Positions 10,141-23,755 are shown, numbered from the stretch's first letter. The stretch is 64,000 nucleotides of DNA from Garcia nutans (GCA_947685225.1 CANTUV010000024.1:17068001-17132000), one strand, 5' to 3'. Notes: a model not told the origin generated them from the sequence alone. Numbers and translations are program-made.

Positions 10141-12602
10141 TGTAACATCCTCTGACAATTCTTATATAAAAACTATTAGAGAATGTTATTCGTACTGTTC
10201 GCGCTCCAATTAATTTAGAGAAAACTCTCTTCATAAATAAATTTTTTTTTAATAAGAATACAATCTGTTCATCACAACACTTATAGGTTCAACATTTAGA
10301 CCAATTTCCAATAACTCCAATAATCTGAATAGAAATTATAAATCATATAAACACCATAAGTTCATCAAATCAAATAAATAAACAATACATTTCTTTCATG
10401 ATAATCATTCACTAGAATCTCAAACCTCATTCTCTAAATACATGTATTTCTTTCATGTTATAAATTTATACAATCTCTCAAATAGCCAAACTGAAGTATC
10501 TATATACATTTATTACGTATGAATACAATATACACAAGATCTTCATCTGTTCTTATCTTGCTCCGATGTCCTGATACCTGCGTGTCAGAAAATAATTCTA
10601 ACACGCTAAGCAAAGCTTAGTGGTGCTTGTATACACATATTTATCACTTAATATTAAAGAAATATATTTATGAAAATATAGTACTAACACTTAGTTTTAA
10701 GAATTATTTCAATATATGAACTAATTTCAGTAACAAATCAACATACCATGCTGATTACACAAAATAATAGATATCCCTGCATAAAAGTTATCATATAATA
10801 CAATACTTTCGGTATTGCAACTTGTCTCGTTAAGAATCATTTTATTTAAGACTTGCTTTCTAATTTGATAACATTGTTCACAATACGCTTATTTTGTTTT
10901 TCAATAAGTCTTTCTTTTCAAGTTCACATATAGGATTATTTCATTCAATCTATACTTTTCAGCACTTACATCTAGTACTATACTTTAGAGCACTTTGTAT
11001 CTTACATCATGATATACACTTTCAATCATTTGATATACTTTGGAGCACTTTGTATCTCACAACATTATATACACTTTCAATCATTTAATATATTTTGGAG
11101 CACTTTGTATCTCACAGCATTATATGCACTTTCAATCATTTGATTAATTCAACACATTGAGCATAACATTTCCATTACGTGCATCATTTTTACACTATAA
11201 CACAATACTTCAATTTCAAGTCATTGACTTATATTATTATTTTACATTTCTTTCATTAGTCACAACTATCATGTCCACATATATTTTCATTAATTATGCC
11301 CATACATACTAAACTTAGATCATAGATTTGGATAACATGTTAGTGTAGTTGTGCTCACTATAATGGCAATTATGCCCACTATCACTGATAACACAATGTG
11401 TCCATTAAAGGCACGAGGTGCCCACTATCACTGTGGCTATCCATCCTCTGGTTAGCCATTCAATCCAAAGCTAGATATAAATTTAGTATGATTTGGGCAA
11501 TTCATTAATTTTGATGAACACTACATTGTTTATTTCCTTTCATTGATACTATACTCTTATCAACATTTGGTAATATATATATGTGTGTCACGTATCTAAA
11601 GTTTATCACTCGTTTTCATACATTTAACATATTAACACAAAAGTATGGACTATACACATATTAGTCTCATGTCATTGATTAACACTTGTTTATATAAACA
11701 CTCACTTATTTATATAAACACTTGTTTATTTCATTTCACTTGTTTATATCATGTCATTGGTACATTACTCTTAGCAACATTTAATATGATATATTTGTCA
11801 TTTAATATTATATTTTTGAAGGCACAGTCACACTTTCAATCCCACGGTCGTGGCCCTCCTTTGCCACGACCGTGGCACCCATTTGCCACGACCGTGGCAT
11901 TCATTTTGGTTCTGTTTCAGAGTAAACTCATGTATTATGTACTTTTAACTTTATTAAACACAAACATATTGAAGATCTAAGATAATAATGTATCAAACTC
12001 AATATTTTGACATAAAAAGAATTCATATCAAATACCTTCACTTAATTAAACTTTTAACCATTTCATATGGATAAAAACGTGATCAAACCCTTCGCTTCTC
12101 AGAAAATATATCATTATACATAACTCAATCAGTCAATTAAATCATTTAAACTAATAAAAATTCATATTTTTGCAAAGTAGAAATCAAAAGCACATACCTT
12201 GTTGATAATCACCACTTTTCCAACTTAATCTTAAGTTTTGATTCAAATCATGGAAAGAAGGAAGAAGAAAGGAGTGAAGATGGTGATGATGGCGTGGAGA
12301 GAAGAAGGAAATCAGAAATTTCCACACACTTACACATACACACACACATACATATATATATATATAATATTTTTAATCTAGTGAGGGAATGCTCATAATA
12401 ACTATGGTGCACCCTCATTCTTAACCGTTGATTTTAAATTGAGTTTTAATCTCGTAAAAATACTCTTTTCAGTAAAAGTTTAAGATATACAATGTACTAT
12501 TCTTTACGTATAGCATTTATCCACAATACTTTTGTCATTATACACTATGCATTTTTTTCATTATTAGTTAAAACGTCCCTGTTGAAAATCATGACCATTA
12601 CA
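10141..12602 (-). repeat. 3' LTR of the LARD-like element (family C, 2,462 bp)
   Basis: On the plus strand it runs TGTAACATCC...CCATTACA. It is nearly identical line by line to 15790-18521, but lacks about 260 bases (palindrome-rich in the other copy) near 11800-11820. It includes a 55-bp tandem repeat (about 10980-11150), a GTGCCCACTATCACT repeat (11375-11445), a CCACGGTCGTGGC palindrome cluster (11840-11900) and the double hairpin (10580-10620). Confidence 0.88.
10580..10620 (-). other. LTR double hairpin, copy 3
   Basis: Minus strand: CTAAGC-TTT-GCTTAG (10620-10606) then GCGTGT-15 nt-ACACGC (10606-10580) then AGGTA. The second stem pairs with bases different from copies 1 and 2. Confidence 0.75.
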
Positions 12603-15600
12603 ATTCTCCCCCACTAAAGAAATTTTGTCCTCGAAAGTCACATACTATGGCAATATGCTATTTACTTTTTAAATAATCTCAAATTTCACATAAAATCAAT
12701 CATTTTCTTAACTTACATAACATTTATTTATGTCTGATATCAAGCAATGTAACACTTTCAGAATAATCATATTATAGAAATGTAGAAAATTCAGCTCTAC
12801 ACATTTACACTGTTCAAACTCAATTTTGGAATTGCCTTTACCCTCTTTAGATTTTTTTTTTCTATAATTTGTATCATTACATTCCACTGTTATATATATA
12901 TATATCTCGTTCTTTCTCTTATATACTGAACATTAAATCCTAGTTCCGGGTAGCGGGTCACTGATGGTAAGTAAATGTCCACTGTATCAATATGGCCAAA
13001 GGCCCACTATGGCATGAATGCCCACTGTATATAATGACACAGAGTGTCCACTGAGAGAAAGGAACCGAAGGTCTGCTATGACGCAAAGTGTCCACTAATG
13101 GCATAGCTGCCTATATCACTGGGACATATATATATATAAAAAATGTCCTCTATGGCACAAAATGCCCACTTTCGATATGGAACATAAATGTTCTTTATGG
13201 CACAGAGTGCCCACTGTCAATATGGGACATAAGTGTCCTCTATGGCACAAAGTGCCCACTGTCAATATGGCATAAAATGTCCACTATCACTTTGAATATT
13301 TACCCTTTAGCTAATCCGGAAACTAGATTTAACATCAGTATCATTTCTTTCAATGGTACAAAGTATTGTCAATTATAATACTTTAAAATATAACACTTTC
13401 TCTTTGCAATGTTTGTTTCTTACTATAAGTGTATAAGATATAAACAATCATTTCAAACACAACACATATACACATTATACTTGTTTTCAATTAGTTCGAT
13501 TGATTTTATTGATTCATCAATCTTTATCTTTTTTTTCAAATCACTTTCATATAATGAAATCTACAAGGATTTTCACTCTTTACTTGTTTAATTCTTTTCT
13601 TAACATATGAAGAACTTATCACTATTCTTTCACTTTAAATGTACATGTACATTTATATTTTATTCTCTATGTCTCATACACACATTCACACACACACACA
13701 CATATATGTATATATTGCTAACTTGTTCTACCATACATCATTTCACTAGAAGGGTTCACTACCTTCACATCTCACTACATTCTGTTCGTTTTACATTATC
13801 AATTCCTTTCTTTCCATTTGCAATCAATTAGTATTAAGTAACTCTTTAACACTTCTATATATATAATCTATACCTTGGCTTTAATCACCAAATAATGTTA
13901 CTATCACATATTTCATAAATACACAATATGTAAATCTCATATTCTTACTTTCATTACTCAATCAATTTGTATATACCTCTTTAGTTTCTTTAACTTGCTC
14001 TTCACATTATGTACAATCATTACTGATTTATCAATCTATCATGCTTTTCACTTTACTTCGGAAATTATCTTATTTCATCATGAAGATGTTAAATCCACTA
14101 ATCACTGGTAATTGTCTTTTATCTTATCTCTACCATTACACTTCTTTCACATATCCAATTACATTTATCCATACTTTCCTCACTTTCTCTTCACATTTCA
14201 GTTTCATCATTTAATGGATTGATTTCATTTCAATCTTATAAGCAATCTTTTGTCACTTATAACTATTTCCAAGATGTATTCCTGAATTCACTACTAATTC
14301 CACCGATAAAGTCTACTACATGAAAATATGCACATTATTAAAATTTTGTAGAACAAAAGTATGCATAGCCAGATACATGACCATGCGAATGGTCTTGCAC
14401 GTTTCTACTGAAATTTATTTTTAATGTTTTAAGGGCACAAATATATGCATGTCCATATGAATGAGCATGCACCTCAATATTGGAATTGCTTCTCAAAGTT
14501 TGAAGAATAAAAAAGTTACACAAGCATATGCATGACTATACAAATAATCATGCGTATCATTGCTCGAATATCTTTTCATGATTTAATCAATAAGCTATTC
14601 ATAATGTAACTCATACAAAGTGAGGAAACAGGATCCAACTCTTCCATGCACTATCAAATTCAAATCTCAATTTTCATAACCCTAAAATCTTTCAACCTTA
14701 TTTTCTTTCACAACCGGATATTAACTCTTAAATGATTCAATAATAGATTTAATCATTGTTCTAGTTAAATACATATTTACATATTGCAAGAATAACTTTA
14801 CTATCATAAAAGTAAAGTTTTATACTCATATTTTTCACAAGTAATGGTGTTTTATCAATTCACAAATCTCTTTTCATAATAAAAATCAAGATCATTTCAA
14901 TAAATAGCACACTAAATGGTATTCAAGCACTAGCCTCTTTACCAATACTCTTCCATTACTTTTCACTTCAATATTTTGTTTTGATGATGTTTTAGAAGAC
15001 AATAGAAGACACTAGAAATCTTTAAATAAGTTTTAGGACTTTTATCCAATATACTCACTTATACAATAGTTTCAATGCATTCACGTGCTTTCATTTAACT
15101 AGCACTTCAATCCTTAACGTTGAAACATTATAAAAACAATTACTTTTGACACTTTAAAACTCCATTATCCATATTTCACATTCAAATTACAGCTCGAATT
15201 CATTTCGAACTATCAAGGTATTTTCATAATTTCTTACCTTTTCGAAATCTTTTTCCACTATACAGATATTATCCATACTCAGATTTAATGTTACTCTTAT
15301 TAAGGCTTATTTAACCTTATCACTATCAGTTTCAAATGCTCTCATATCACAATCGCTCCACTTTGACACTCATATATTCACTCACTTAATGTAGAACATC
15401 AATACTTAATGTTGTACAACATGACAATTCTCATTCTCGTAAAAAATTTCATGCTCGAAATTTATCTCTCTGTCATAATTCATTCCTCAAATTCTACTAA
15501 ATTATTACACTTTCACTGTGTTACTTTGACATATCTCTTTCACTACTCATATCTTATTTTCTTTTCACATCATTCTTTATCACAATTAGATCTAGTGCAC

Positions 15601-15789
15601 TCCAAACAATATACTACGAATTGTCAATCAATTCTTAGTAAACATTCTATTACCATAAACATATGGAATATCAATTGTGTCACAACACATATCCACTTAT
15701 TCACTTCACATAACTTAGACAATTACATTTCACTTCTCCCATAACTCCACATGCCAGAAACGCCTAAACCACGCTCTGATACCACTAAA
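12603..15789 (-). other. Interior of the LARD-like element
   Basis: From the polypurine tract (12603-12616) to the tRNA-iMet primer site (15778-15789). It is AT-rich and non-coding. At 12960-13290 there is a degenerate minisatellite with 34-48 bp spacing built on TATGGCACAAAGTGCCCACTG, related to the shorter repeat inside the flanking LTRs (11375-11445), so part of the interior may derive from LTR sequence. Small open frames (13088-13378, 15409-15744 and others) show no protein-family motif. Confidence 0.75.
15778..15789 (-). other. Primer-binding site, initiator tRNA-Met type
   Basis: The minus strand reads TGGTATCAGAGC next to the end of the 5' LTR (its final bases GGATGTTACA lie at 15790-15799). 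It is a perfect match to the standard tRNA-iMet primer site of plant LTR elements. Confidence 0.85.
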
Positions 15790-18521
15790 TGTAACATCCT
15801 CTGACAATTCTTATATAAAAACTATCAGAGAATGTTATTCGTACTGTTCGCGCTCCAATTAATTCAGAGAAAGCTCTCTTCATAAATAAATTTTTTTTTA
15901 ATAAGAATACAATCTGTATATCACAACACTTATAGGTCCAACATTTAGACCAATTTCCAATAACTCCAATAATCTAAATAGAAATTATAAATCATATAAA
16001 CACCATAAGTTCATCAAATCAAATAAATAAACAATACATTTCTTTCATGATAATCATTCACTAGAATCTCAAACCTCATTATCTAAATACATGTATTTCT
16101 TTCATGTTATAAATTTATACAATCTCTCAAATAGCCAAACTGAAGTATCTATATACATTTATCACTTATGAATACAATATACACAAGATCTTCATCTGTT
16201 CTTATCTTGCTTCGTTGTCCTGATACCTGCGTGTCAGAAAATAATTCTAACAATCTAAGCAAAGCTTAGTGGTGCTTGTATACACATATTTATCACTTAA
16301 TATTAAAGAAATATATTTATGAAAATATAGTACTAACACTTAATTTTAAGAAGTATTTCAATATATGAACTAATTTCAGTAACAAATCAACATACCATTC
16401 TGATTACACAAAATAATAGCTATCCCTACATAAAAGTTATCATATAATACAATACTTTCAGTACTGCAACTTGTCTCGTTAAGAATCATTTTATTTAAGA
16501 CTTGATTTCTCATTTGATAACATTGTTCACAATACGCTTATTTTATTTTTCAATAAGTCTTTCTTTTCAAGTTCATATATAGGATCATTTCATTCAATCT
16601 ATACTTTTTAGCACTTACATCTAGTACTATACTTTAGAGCACTTTGTATCTCACATCAAGATATACACTTTTAATCACTTGATATACTTTGGAGCACTTT
16701 GTATCTCACAGCATTATATACATTTTCAATCATTTCATATACTTTGGAGTACTTTGTATCTCACAGCATTATATACACTTTCAATCATTTGATTAATTCA
16801 ATACATTGAGCATAACATTTCCATTACATGCATCACTTTTACACTGTAACACAATACTTCAATTTCAAGTCATTGACTTATATTATTATTTTACATTTCT
16901 TTCATTAGCCACAACTATCATATCCACATATATTTTCATTAATTATGCTCATACATACAAAACTTAGATCATAGGTTTGGATGACATATTAGTGTAGTAA
17001 TCTCAAGAATTTATAATGGCAATTATGCCCACTATCACTGATAACACAATGTGTCCATTAAAGGCACGAGGTGCCCACTATCACTGTGGCTATCCATCCT
17101 CTGGTTAGCCATTCAATCCAAAGGTAGATATAAATTTAGTATGATTTGGGCAATTCATTAATTTTGATGAACACTACATTGTTTATTTCCTTTCATTGAT
17201 ACTATACTCTTATCAACATTTGGTAGGATATATATGTGTGTCACGTATCTAAAGTTTATCACTTGTTTTCATACATTTAACATATTAAAACAAAAGTATG
17301 GACTATACACATATTAGTCTCATGTCATTGATTAACACTTGTTTATATAAACACTCACTTATTTATATAAACACTTGTTTATTTCATTTCACTTGTTTAT
17401 ATCATTTCACTTGTTTATATCATGTCATTGGTACATTACTCTTAGCAACATTTAATATGATATATATATATTTGTCACTTATCTAAAGTTTCTCACTCTT
17501 TTTCATACATTTAACACATACATATGAATTCTCAATACAAAAGTATGAATTATTTACATATTAGTCTCATACTAGGCCCGTAGATCACAAAATACAAGCC
17601 AAAAATACTATTTAGGTCCCCACGGTCGTGGCATCACAACCCCACGTCCGTGGGATAACAATTGAATCTGTCAAATTTTCTTTAAAACCCCCAAGGTCAT
17701 GGCCTTCAAAGACCACGGTCGTGGCATTTAGAACTGCTCTGTTTTATCGTAATTTTTGAAGGCACAGTCACACTTTCAATCCCACGGTCGTGGCCCTCCT
17801 TTGCCACGACCGTGGCACCCATTTTCCACGACCGTGGCATTCATTTTGGTTCTGTTTCGGAGTAAACTCATGTATTCTGTAGTTTTAACTTCAGTAAACA
17901 CAAACATATTGAAGATCTAAGATAATAATGTATCAAACTCAATATTTTGACATAAAAAGAATTCATATCAAATACCTTCACTTAATTAAACTTTTAACCA
18001 TTTCATATGGATAAAAACGTGATCAAACCCTTCACTTCTCAGAAATATATCATTATACATAACTCAATTAGTCAATTAATTTTTGCAAAGTAGAAATCAA
18101 AAGCACATACCTTGTTGATAATCACCACTTTTCCAACTTAATCTTAAGTTTTGATTCAAATCATGGAAAGAAAGAAGAAGAAAGGAGTGAAGATGGTGAT
18201 GATGGCGTGGAGAGAAGAAGGAAATCAGAAATTTTCACACACTTACACATATACACACACACACACATATATATATAATATTTTTAATCTAGTGAGGGAA
18301 TGCTCATAATAACTATGGTGCACCCTCATTCTTAACCGTTGATTTTAAATTGAGTTTTAATCTCGTAAAACAGTAAAAATACTCTTTTCAGTAAAAGTTT
18401 AAGATATACAATGTACTATTCTTTACGTATAGCATTTATCCACAATACTTTTGTCACTATACACTATGCATTTTTTTCATTATTAGTTAAAACGTCCCTG
18501 TTGAAAATCATGACCATTACA
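15790..18521 (-). repeat. 5' LTR of the LARD-like element (family C, 2,732 bp)
   Basis: Partner of 10141-12602, with the same termini and order of blocks. It keeps a full palindrome cluster at 17615-17840 (six or more CCACG(G/T)(T/C)CGTGG(C) sites in both orientations), of which the other LTR retains only the last three. The hairpin at 16255-16269 is intact, but the second stem (GCGTGT versus CAATCT) has decayed. Confidence 0.88.
17615..17840. repeat. CCACGGTCGTGGC palindrome cluster
   Basis: The near-palindrome CCACGGTCGTGGC and its reverse complement GCCACGACCGTGG occur repeatedly at about 17619, 17640, 17711, 17781, 17801 and 17826, so 13-bp stems can form between neighbours. Confidence 0.8.
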
Positions 18522-18526
18522 ATACT

Positions 18527-19170
18527 GCCGGACTATTTAGCGCATTCCCGCACAATTGTCTTATTTTATTTATAATGCCGTACTGTTTAATATTTTATCA
18601 TGCTTGCTTATAGCGCTTGCTTACGCATTTTGTTATAGCCGCTTGTGGAGGGTTGAGCTTCAATGCTCTAAACCGAGCATTAATGCTCTTATTGTATGTT
18701 ACAATTTGTATTCATCTTTACAATTCTATAACATCATTCTTTGTATATGTTCTCGAGCTCCACTTTTATGATTCTTTATTATTGTATAAGTGACGTATAT
18801 ATTAATGTATATAGTTAGACATTTTGATAATCCTCCAATCATATGCCCAAAAGACTGCTTGACATGAATGTCAAGGCAATAGAGGAGGCACTGACATCCC
18901 TGATTACCGAGCATTGGCATTCCGAATAGTATGTCTCTAAGGGCTAAGCATACACTCAAGCTCATTAAAGACCCGAGCATAGTCAAGCTCATCACAGAGA
19001 AAAACTTCTCACTCTTACAAGCCGAGCCATGGTCAAAGTCAGTAGCGTAGACAAATAAGCGCCCTGAGCCACATGTTCATTTCACGAAGGCTCTCCTAAG
19101 AGCAATCCTACAAAATATGTCGGGCCAATCGACCGTCGCAGATGGTACATCGAAATAGATCACCCATACT
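18527..19170. other. Right part of the Tat-like relic (non-coding)
   Basis: It resumes after the nested element. Base composition and words (CCGAGCATT, AAGCTCAT, GAGCCATGGTC) resemble the 9483-10140 body. No coding region. It ends near a TGGTACAT at 19143 that resembles the first bases of the LTR at 9047 but does not continue as an LTR. Confidence 0.4.
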
Positions 19171-21801
19171 TTATAACTTTTTTCATTTTTTATTTTACAA
19201 AGTTCTTAAAGTGTATATATATATATATAATTTGAGCTATGTTGCTAAGCAAAATTATAATACTTACATGCTCGTTTAAATACTGTGTTTGATTAAGATT
19301 GAACAAAGTACATGTATAAAGTTCAAACAGTATCGGAAATACACCTGCCGTCTTTTTTTTTATCAAACTTTTCATGTCAGTGCCTTTGAGTATTCAATTG
19401 CTAAACTCTCACTTTTAAAAGTTCAAATCAAACGAGCCTTAGTCTCTCATGTATTGATTTTCCTTTTTAATATTGTTATTATTATGTAAGACAAACTATT
19501 GATTTTCATTTTGTTGCATAGTAAAAGAATGTATATATACTATTTTATTATTTTTACCCGTTAAATCCTGAAAAGTATAAAGATTAAAATTATTTCATCA
19601 CTTAATTGCTGCAAAATTCGTTAAAATTATTTTTTAAAAAACTAAAAAACAATAAAATCATATACAAATAAAAAATTTTCAACATTTTAAATTAATCAAA
19701 CTAAATAACCAAAAAACAAACATTGGTGGATCAAAAATTAATTATTTTTTCAACTCTCTTTTATAAGCAAAAAAATAAAAAAAAGTGGATCATCTTTTTA
19801 TCTTATAAATTTATATATATATATATATATATTTAAATTTTGTATAGTCATACGCTATATATGATGTGTTTTAAAATAAAATATAATAAAATTGCAGAAC
19901 TGATTATATTTAAGTTTATTTGAATAATAAATATTTATGATGACAGTGAATTTAAATTTAGATTTGAATTATAAATTTATCAAAAAAAAAAACAATTATG
20001 CTATTCCTTCATTTCTAATATTATTTTAGATCGTACGTATTTCTTAAAAAATGATTTGAATATATTTCTTTATTCTATATTTTAGAAAGAACTAAGAATC
20101 TCAACATATTTTTAATATTTATTTAATTATTTATTATTATTTTTCTAACGAATACCCTAAACACAATTATTCTACATCGTTTTGGAGATCAAGAAGTTCT
20201 TGCATTTTATGATTTGGAGATCAAGAGGTTTCTTGCAATTAGATTCTCAAGCTATCTCTTAGATTTATGATTAAATATAGGAATAGCTATTTTATTAGAT
20301 ATAGTTACCAGTGTACCTATTCTTGTGTCTCTTGGAAATATAGTATCCATATATGCAATTATTCATTAATTAATATCACATAGTTCCTTGATACACCTAT
20401 GGTTTAGGTTAGGGACATGAAAAATTCAATTGATTTTTATGTGATAATATATTTTCTACTACTAAGTTACATTATTAATGCATATAATTTTAGTTTACTT
20501 AAAAAAAGTATATAATATTAATAAATTTTAATAATTTTATTTTTTTTAAAATATTGTGTATTATTTAATAATTATTTAATTTTTAATATTATAAAATATT
20601 AAACTTTTAATTATTTATTAAATTATAGATTATTAAATTATAAAAAATATTTATTAATACTATAAATTATTTATATTAAAAATATTAATTAATAAATATT
20701 TTTTAAAAATATTATGTTAATATTTTTTAAAAAATTAAAATTGGCCTTAATATTTAATCAAAATTCATAATAAACTATAGCGTTAACTAATTTAAAAAAA
20801 ATAGTGACTTGAACTAAATTTAAAAAAAAATTAATTTGATTAAAAAAATTATAAAGACCAATTTTAATTTTTTGAAATAATATATAGATTAAATTAGACT
20901 TTTGTCCGATATAAAAATATTAATTTGATAAAGGTTCACAACGTGTTACTAATTTTGAACTTATCTCAACAACAATGTTGTCAAACTTGAAAAGTTGTAA
21001 ATCATTTTGATATATTGGACCAGTAAATTCAACCGTATCAATTCAATAAAAATTAACTTGGTTATATTTTATAAAAGAAAATTAAAATACTTAATGATTT
21101 TTAATAAGATTAATAGAAAAATGAAAACATTACACTGTACATTAAATTGAGTCAACTTGTCATTAACGATTCAATAATTTTCAAAGCATGGTTATCAAGT
21201 GCTCAAACGGACTCCCAAGTCCCAAGAGCCACGAATCTTGTTTTAGTGTTACAGGCTGACAGCTCAGTAGCATGTAAATGCATTTCCTATTATGCAATCA
21301 TAATCTGTCACGTGTAATACGATCTCTTACCTACCCAAAACGTTGACGTGTCAAAAAAACCGTTGCTACGCCGCATGAGCCACTAGCTTCTTTCGTTGTT
21401 TTTCCCCCCAAAAATGACAGCCGCGTTACTCTAACACAATAGCGAGACGCCGAGTGTTTTTTTTTTCCCCTTTAATTGGTTTATATTTCAATAAATTAAG
21501 GAAAGCGAAATTTATCGGTCCGGGCCGACTCAGTGAATTGACCAACTCAGAACCCAATCTCTCAGTTTTTATTTTTTTTATTCAACGCGATTCACTGAGT
21601 CCTAAAACCGCTTATAATACTGTTCAAAACCATCCTTCTAATATTATAATAGTACAACAGTATTCCATCTTAAAAAGATAAATTTACTTTCCTTTTTTTC
21701 AGATAATTTTAATTTAGTTTCTCAGTTAAGAATATAATTAATTTATTAATTTTCTAATATATCCATATTTATTATTTATTATTATCAATGCATATATATT
21801 A
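19171..21801. other. AT-rich intergenic DNA
   Basis: Very AT-rich with poly-A/T and (AT)n runs. No gene was recognised. Two patches differ: 20160-20420 reads like a decayed LTR edge (repeated TTTGGAGATCAAGA, then CTATTCTTGTGTCTCTTGGA), and 21180-21450 is GC-richer unique sequence with ACGTG-type boxes (CACGTG at 21309, GACGTGTC at 21344). No open frame here shows protein similarity. Confidence 0.5.
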
Positions 21802-21806
21802 CTAAG

Positions 21807-22237
21807 GGGGTGTTTGGTTTAGCTGTTTGATGCAGTTGATAGAGGTTTGAACCCCAAACAACAGCTGTTTAGTAAAATTTGATATTTGGTAAAATTTTAA
21901 AACAACAGCTGATAGCTGTTAGGAACCCCAAACAGCTGCTGTTTCAATAAACTCCTACTCGGAGTTTTTTTATATCAGCTGATAGCTGATTCATATTAAG
22001 ACTATATTAACCCTATTAAAATAAAATAAAAATTAATATTTATTAGATAATGATATGCTTATTGGTAATTTTACATTCAAACTGCAACAACTATTGTATT
22101 TTTACCAAACACTAACCCGAATCAGCTACCAGCTATCCGCAATCAGCTATCAGCTACCAGCTATCCGCCATCAGCTATCAGCTATCAGCAACCGCTATCA
22201 GCTACCAGCTGTTATGAACAGGTAAACCAAATAGGTC
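21807..22237. mobile_element. hAT-like non-autonomous element with subterminal CAGCT repeats
   Basis: It starts GGGGTGTTTGGTTTAGC and ends GGTAAACCAAATAGGTC, forming about 15-bp imperfect terminal inverted repeats. Both ends are flanked by CTAAG (21802-21806 and 22238-22242), possibly the remains of an 8-bp duplication. The ends are dense with AGCTGATAGCTG and ATCAGCTATCAGC copies, like the subterminal binding sites of hAT transposases. No transposase is encoded. Confidence 0.65.
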
Positions 22238-22242
22238 CTAAG

Positions 22243-23306
22243 ATTGCTATTATTTTAATATAACTGAACAAGAAATAAAATACCAATTATAATTATTTTT
22301 TAATGAATAATCAAAATTTGATAATTAAACATGAAATATTTGAATTCTTTTTATACTTAATTAGTTTAACAATTTTGCAGAAAGTTAATTTAGAAATATT
22401 AATTACAATTAAAAAATATATTTTTTAAAAAGTGTTAATTACCAGTATACCTTTATTAAATAAGAATGTTGCATTATTTAAAATCTAAATAAAATTTATT
22501 ATTTTTATTAAATTAATTAACTTTTTATAAAGTTCGAGTTTTATATATAATTGCACTAAAATTTTGCAAGAAAAATTTTCTGCTCGTATGATTTTGACTT
22601 GACTATAAAAGAATGGTTTTCATTAATTAATTAACACATAACACATTTTTATAATTTTTTTTAAAATTTCATAATTGCTATGAATTTTTCCTTCGTAGAT
22701 AAGAGAAATCAATTAAAGCATTTAAATTAATTTATAATATATTTCTCACAGGTTTGTTTTTCTTTTTAATTTAAGAATAAGACTACGGTCAGTTCATTGA
22801 CCGACAATAGTTTCATCCGTCTTTTTTACTTTTCTTTTTTAATCTATTTCTTAATTTTTTTGTTATTTATTTTTTTAATTTTATGTATTTATTTTATTGT
22901 CTTTAAAATAATTTTTAAATTAATATAAATTTAAAATTTAGTATTTATTTTTATTTTCATAATTTTTTAACCTTTTGAAATAAAATTAAATGTAATTTAT
23001 ACTTTTATTATAGAGTTTTTCTTTTCTTGTTTGAAGATGTTATATTCTCTTCAAATCCAGATTTATCATACTCTAATGGAAGTTATTTATCTTTCTCAAA
23101 TAAAAAATAAGTATTTCGTCGAAAGTCAAATTATTCGAGATATGTTATTATTATTTATTATTTGTATAAAAAAAATTATAAGATATTCAATAATTTTATT
23201 AATTATATATATTTTGTGTACTTTAAAATTATGTAATTTTATTTGTATCTTATAATGTACTTTTTAAGTTATTAAAAAAAATTTATTTAGCATTCAAAAA
23301 AAATTA
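22243..23306. other. AT-rich intergenic DNA
   Basis: No gene, repeat or structured element was recognised. An open frame at 23031-23255 is low-complexity and lacks family motifs. Confidence 0.5.
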
Positions 23307-23308
23307 TA

Positions 23309-23557
23309 CTGCCTCTATTCCACTTCAAATGTCATTTTAGTGAAATTTTTTTTATTATATTTCAAGTGTCATTTTTATAAATTTAAGATAACATTAATTA
23401 TAAAGTTTTAAATTTAATATTATTTATTATATGACCCTAATATTAATTAATATATAAAGAATATTTGAAAAAAAATAATTAACTAAATTATTTAAAATTT
23501 TAATTAAAATTTATAGTAATTACTTATTATCTGGATCTATATGCTTCGTTAGGAGAG
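23309..23557. mobile_element. Possible Stowaway-like MITE
   Basis: It opens CTGCCTCTATTCCACTTC and closes TTAGGAGAG between TA dinucleotides (23307-23308, 23558-23559). The first end resembles the CTCCCTCCGTTCC end of mariner-type MITEs; the second is weaker. The interior is AT-rich and non-coding. Confidence 0.45.
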
Positions 23558-23755
23558 TAATATTTAATAATCTAGTTTTAAAGTGATGGAAATCTAAAAT
23601 ATTTTAAAACTATTTATTGTCGAAATAATGTTTTTATTTTTTATTTGTTTTAATTAATTATTGATTAACTAGTTATAATTACTAAATCAATAATGTAACA
23701 ATAAAATGGGAGTTGATCAATAATATTAAACTTATTACCATAAAACAATGAACAC

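Larger units (their letters stand above)
10141..18521 (-). mobile_element. Complete non-autonomous LTR element without coding capacity (LARD-like), TSD ATACT
   Basis: Two similar LTRs (10141-12602 and 15790-18521) in minus orientation flank a 3.2-kb interior. The flanks carry a perfect 5-bp duplication, ATACT at 10136-10140 and 18522-18526. The primer-binding site on the minus strand, TGGTATCAGAGC beside 15790, matches the 3' end of initiator tRNA-Met, and a polypurine tract (GTGGGGGAGAAT) adjoins the LTR at 12603. The LTRs have the TGTAATGG...GGATGTTACA termini typical of chromoviruses. The interior contains no recognisable gag, protease, RT or integrase, so mobilisation would need proteins supplied in trans. 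This fits a large retrotransposon derivative. Confidence 0.88.

Noticed and set aside
11375..13290. Regularly spaced GTGCCCACT repeats as a CRISPR-like array
   Set aside because: Unit length varies, spacers are themselves repeats, there is no cas gene, and the context is a plant LTR element.
18556..18995. Open frames at 18556-18771 (+) and 18726-18995 (-)
   Set aside because: They overlap one another in the non-coding Tat-like relic and show no motif.
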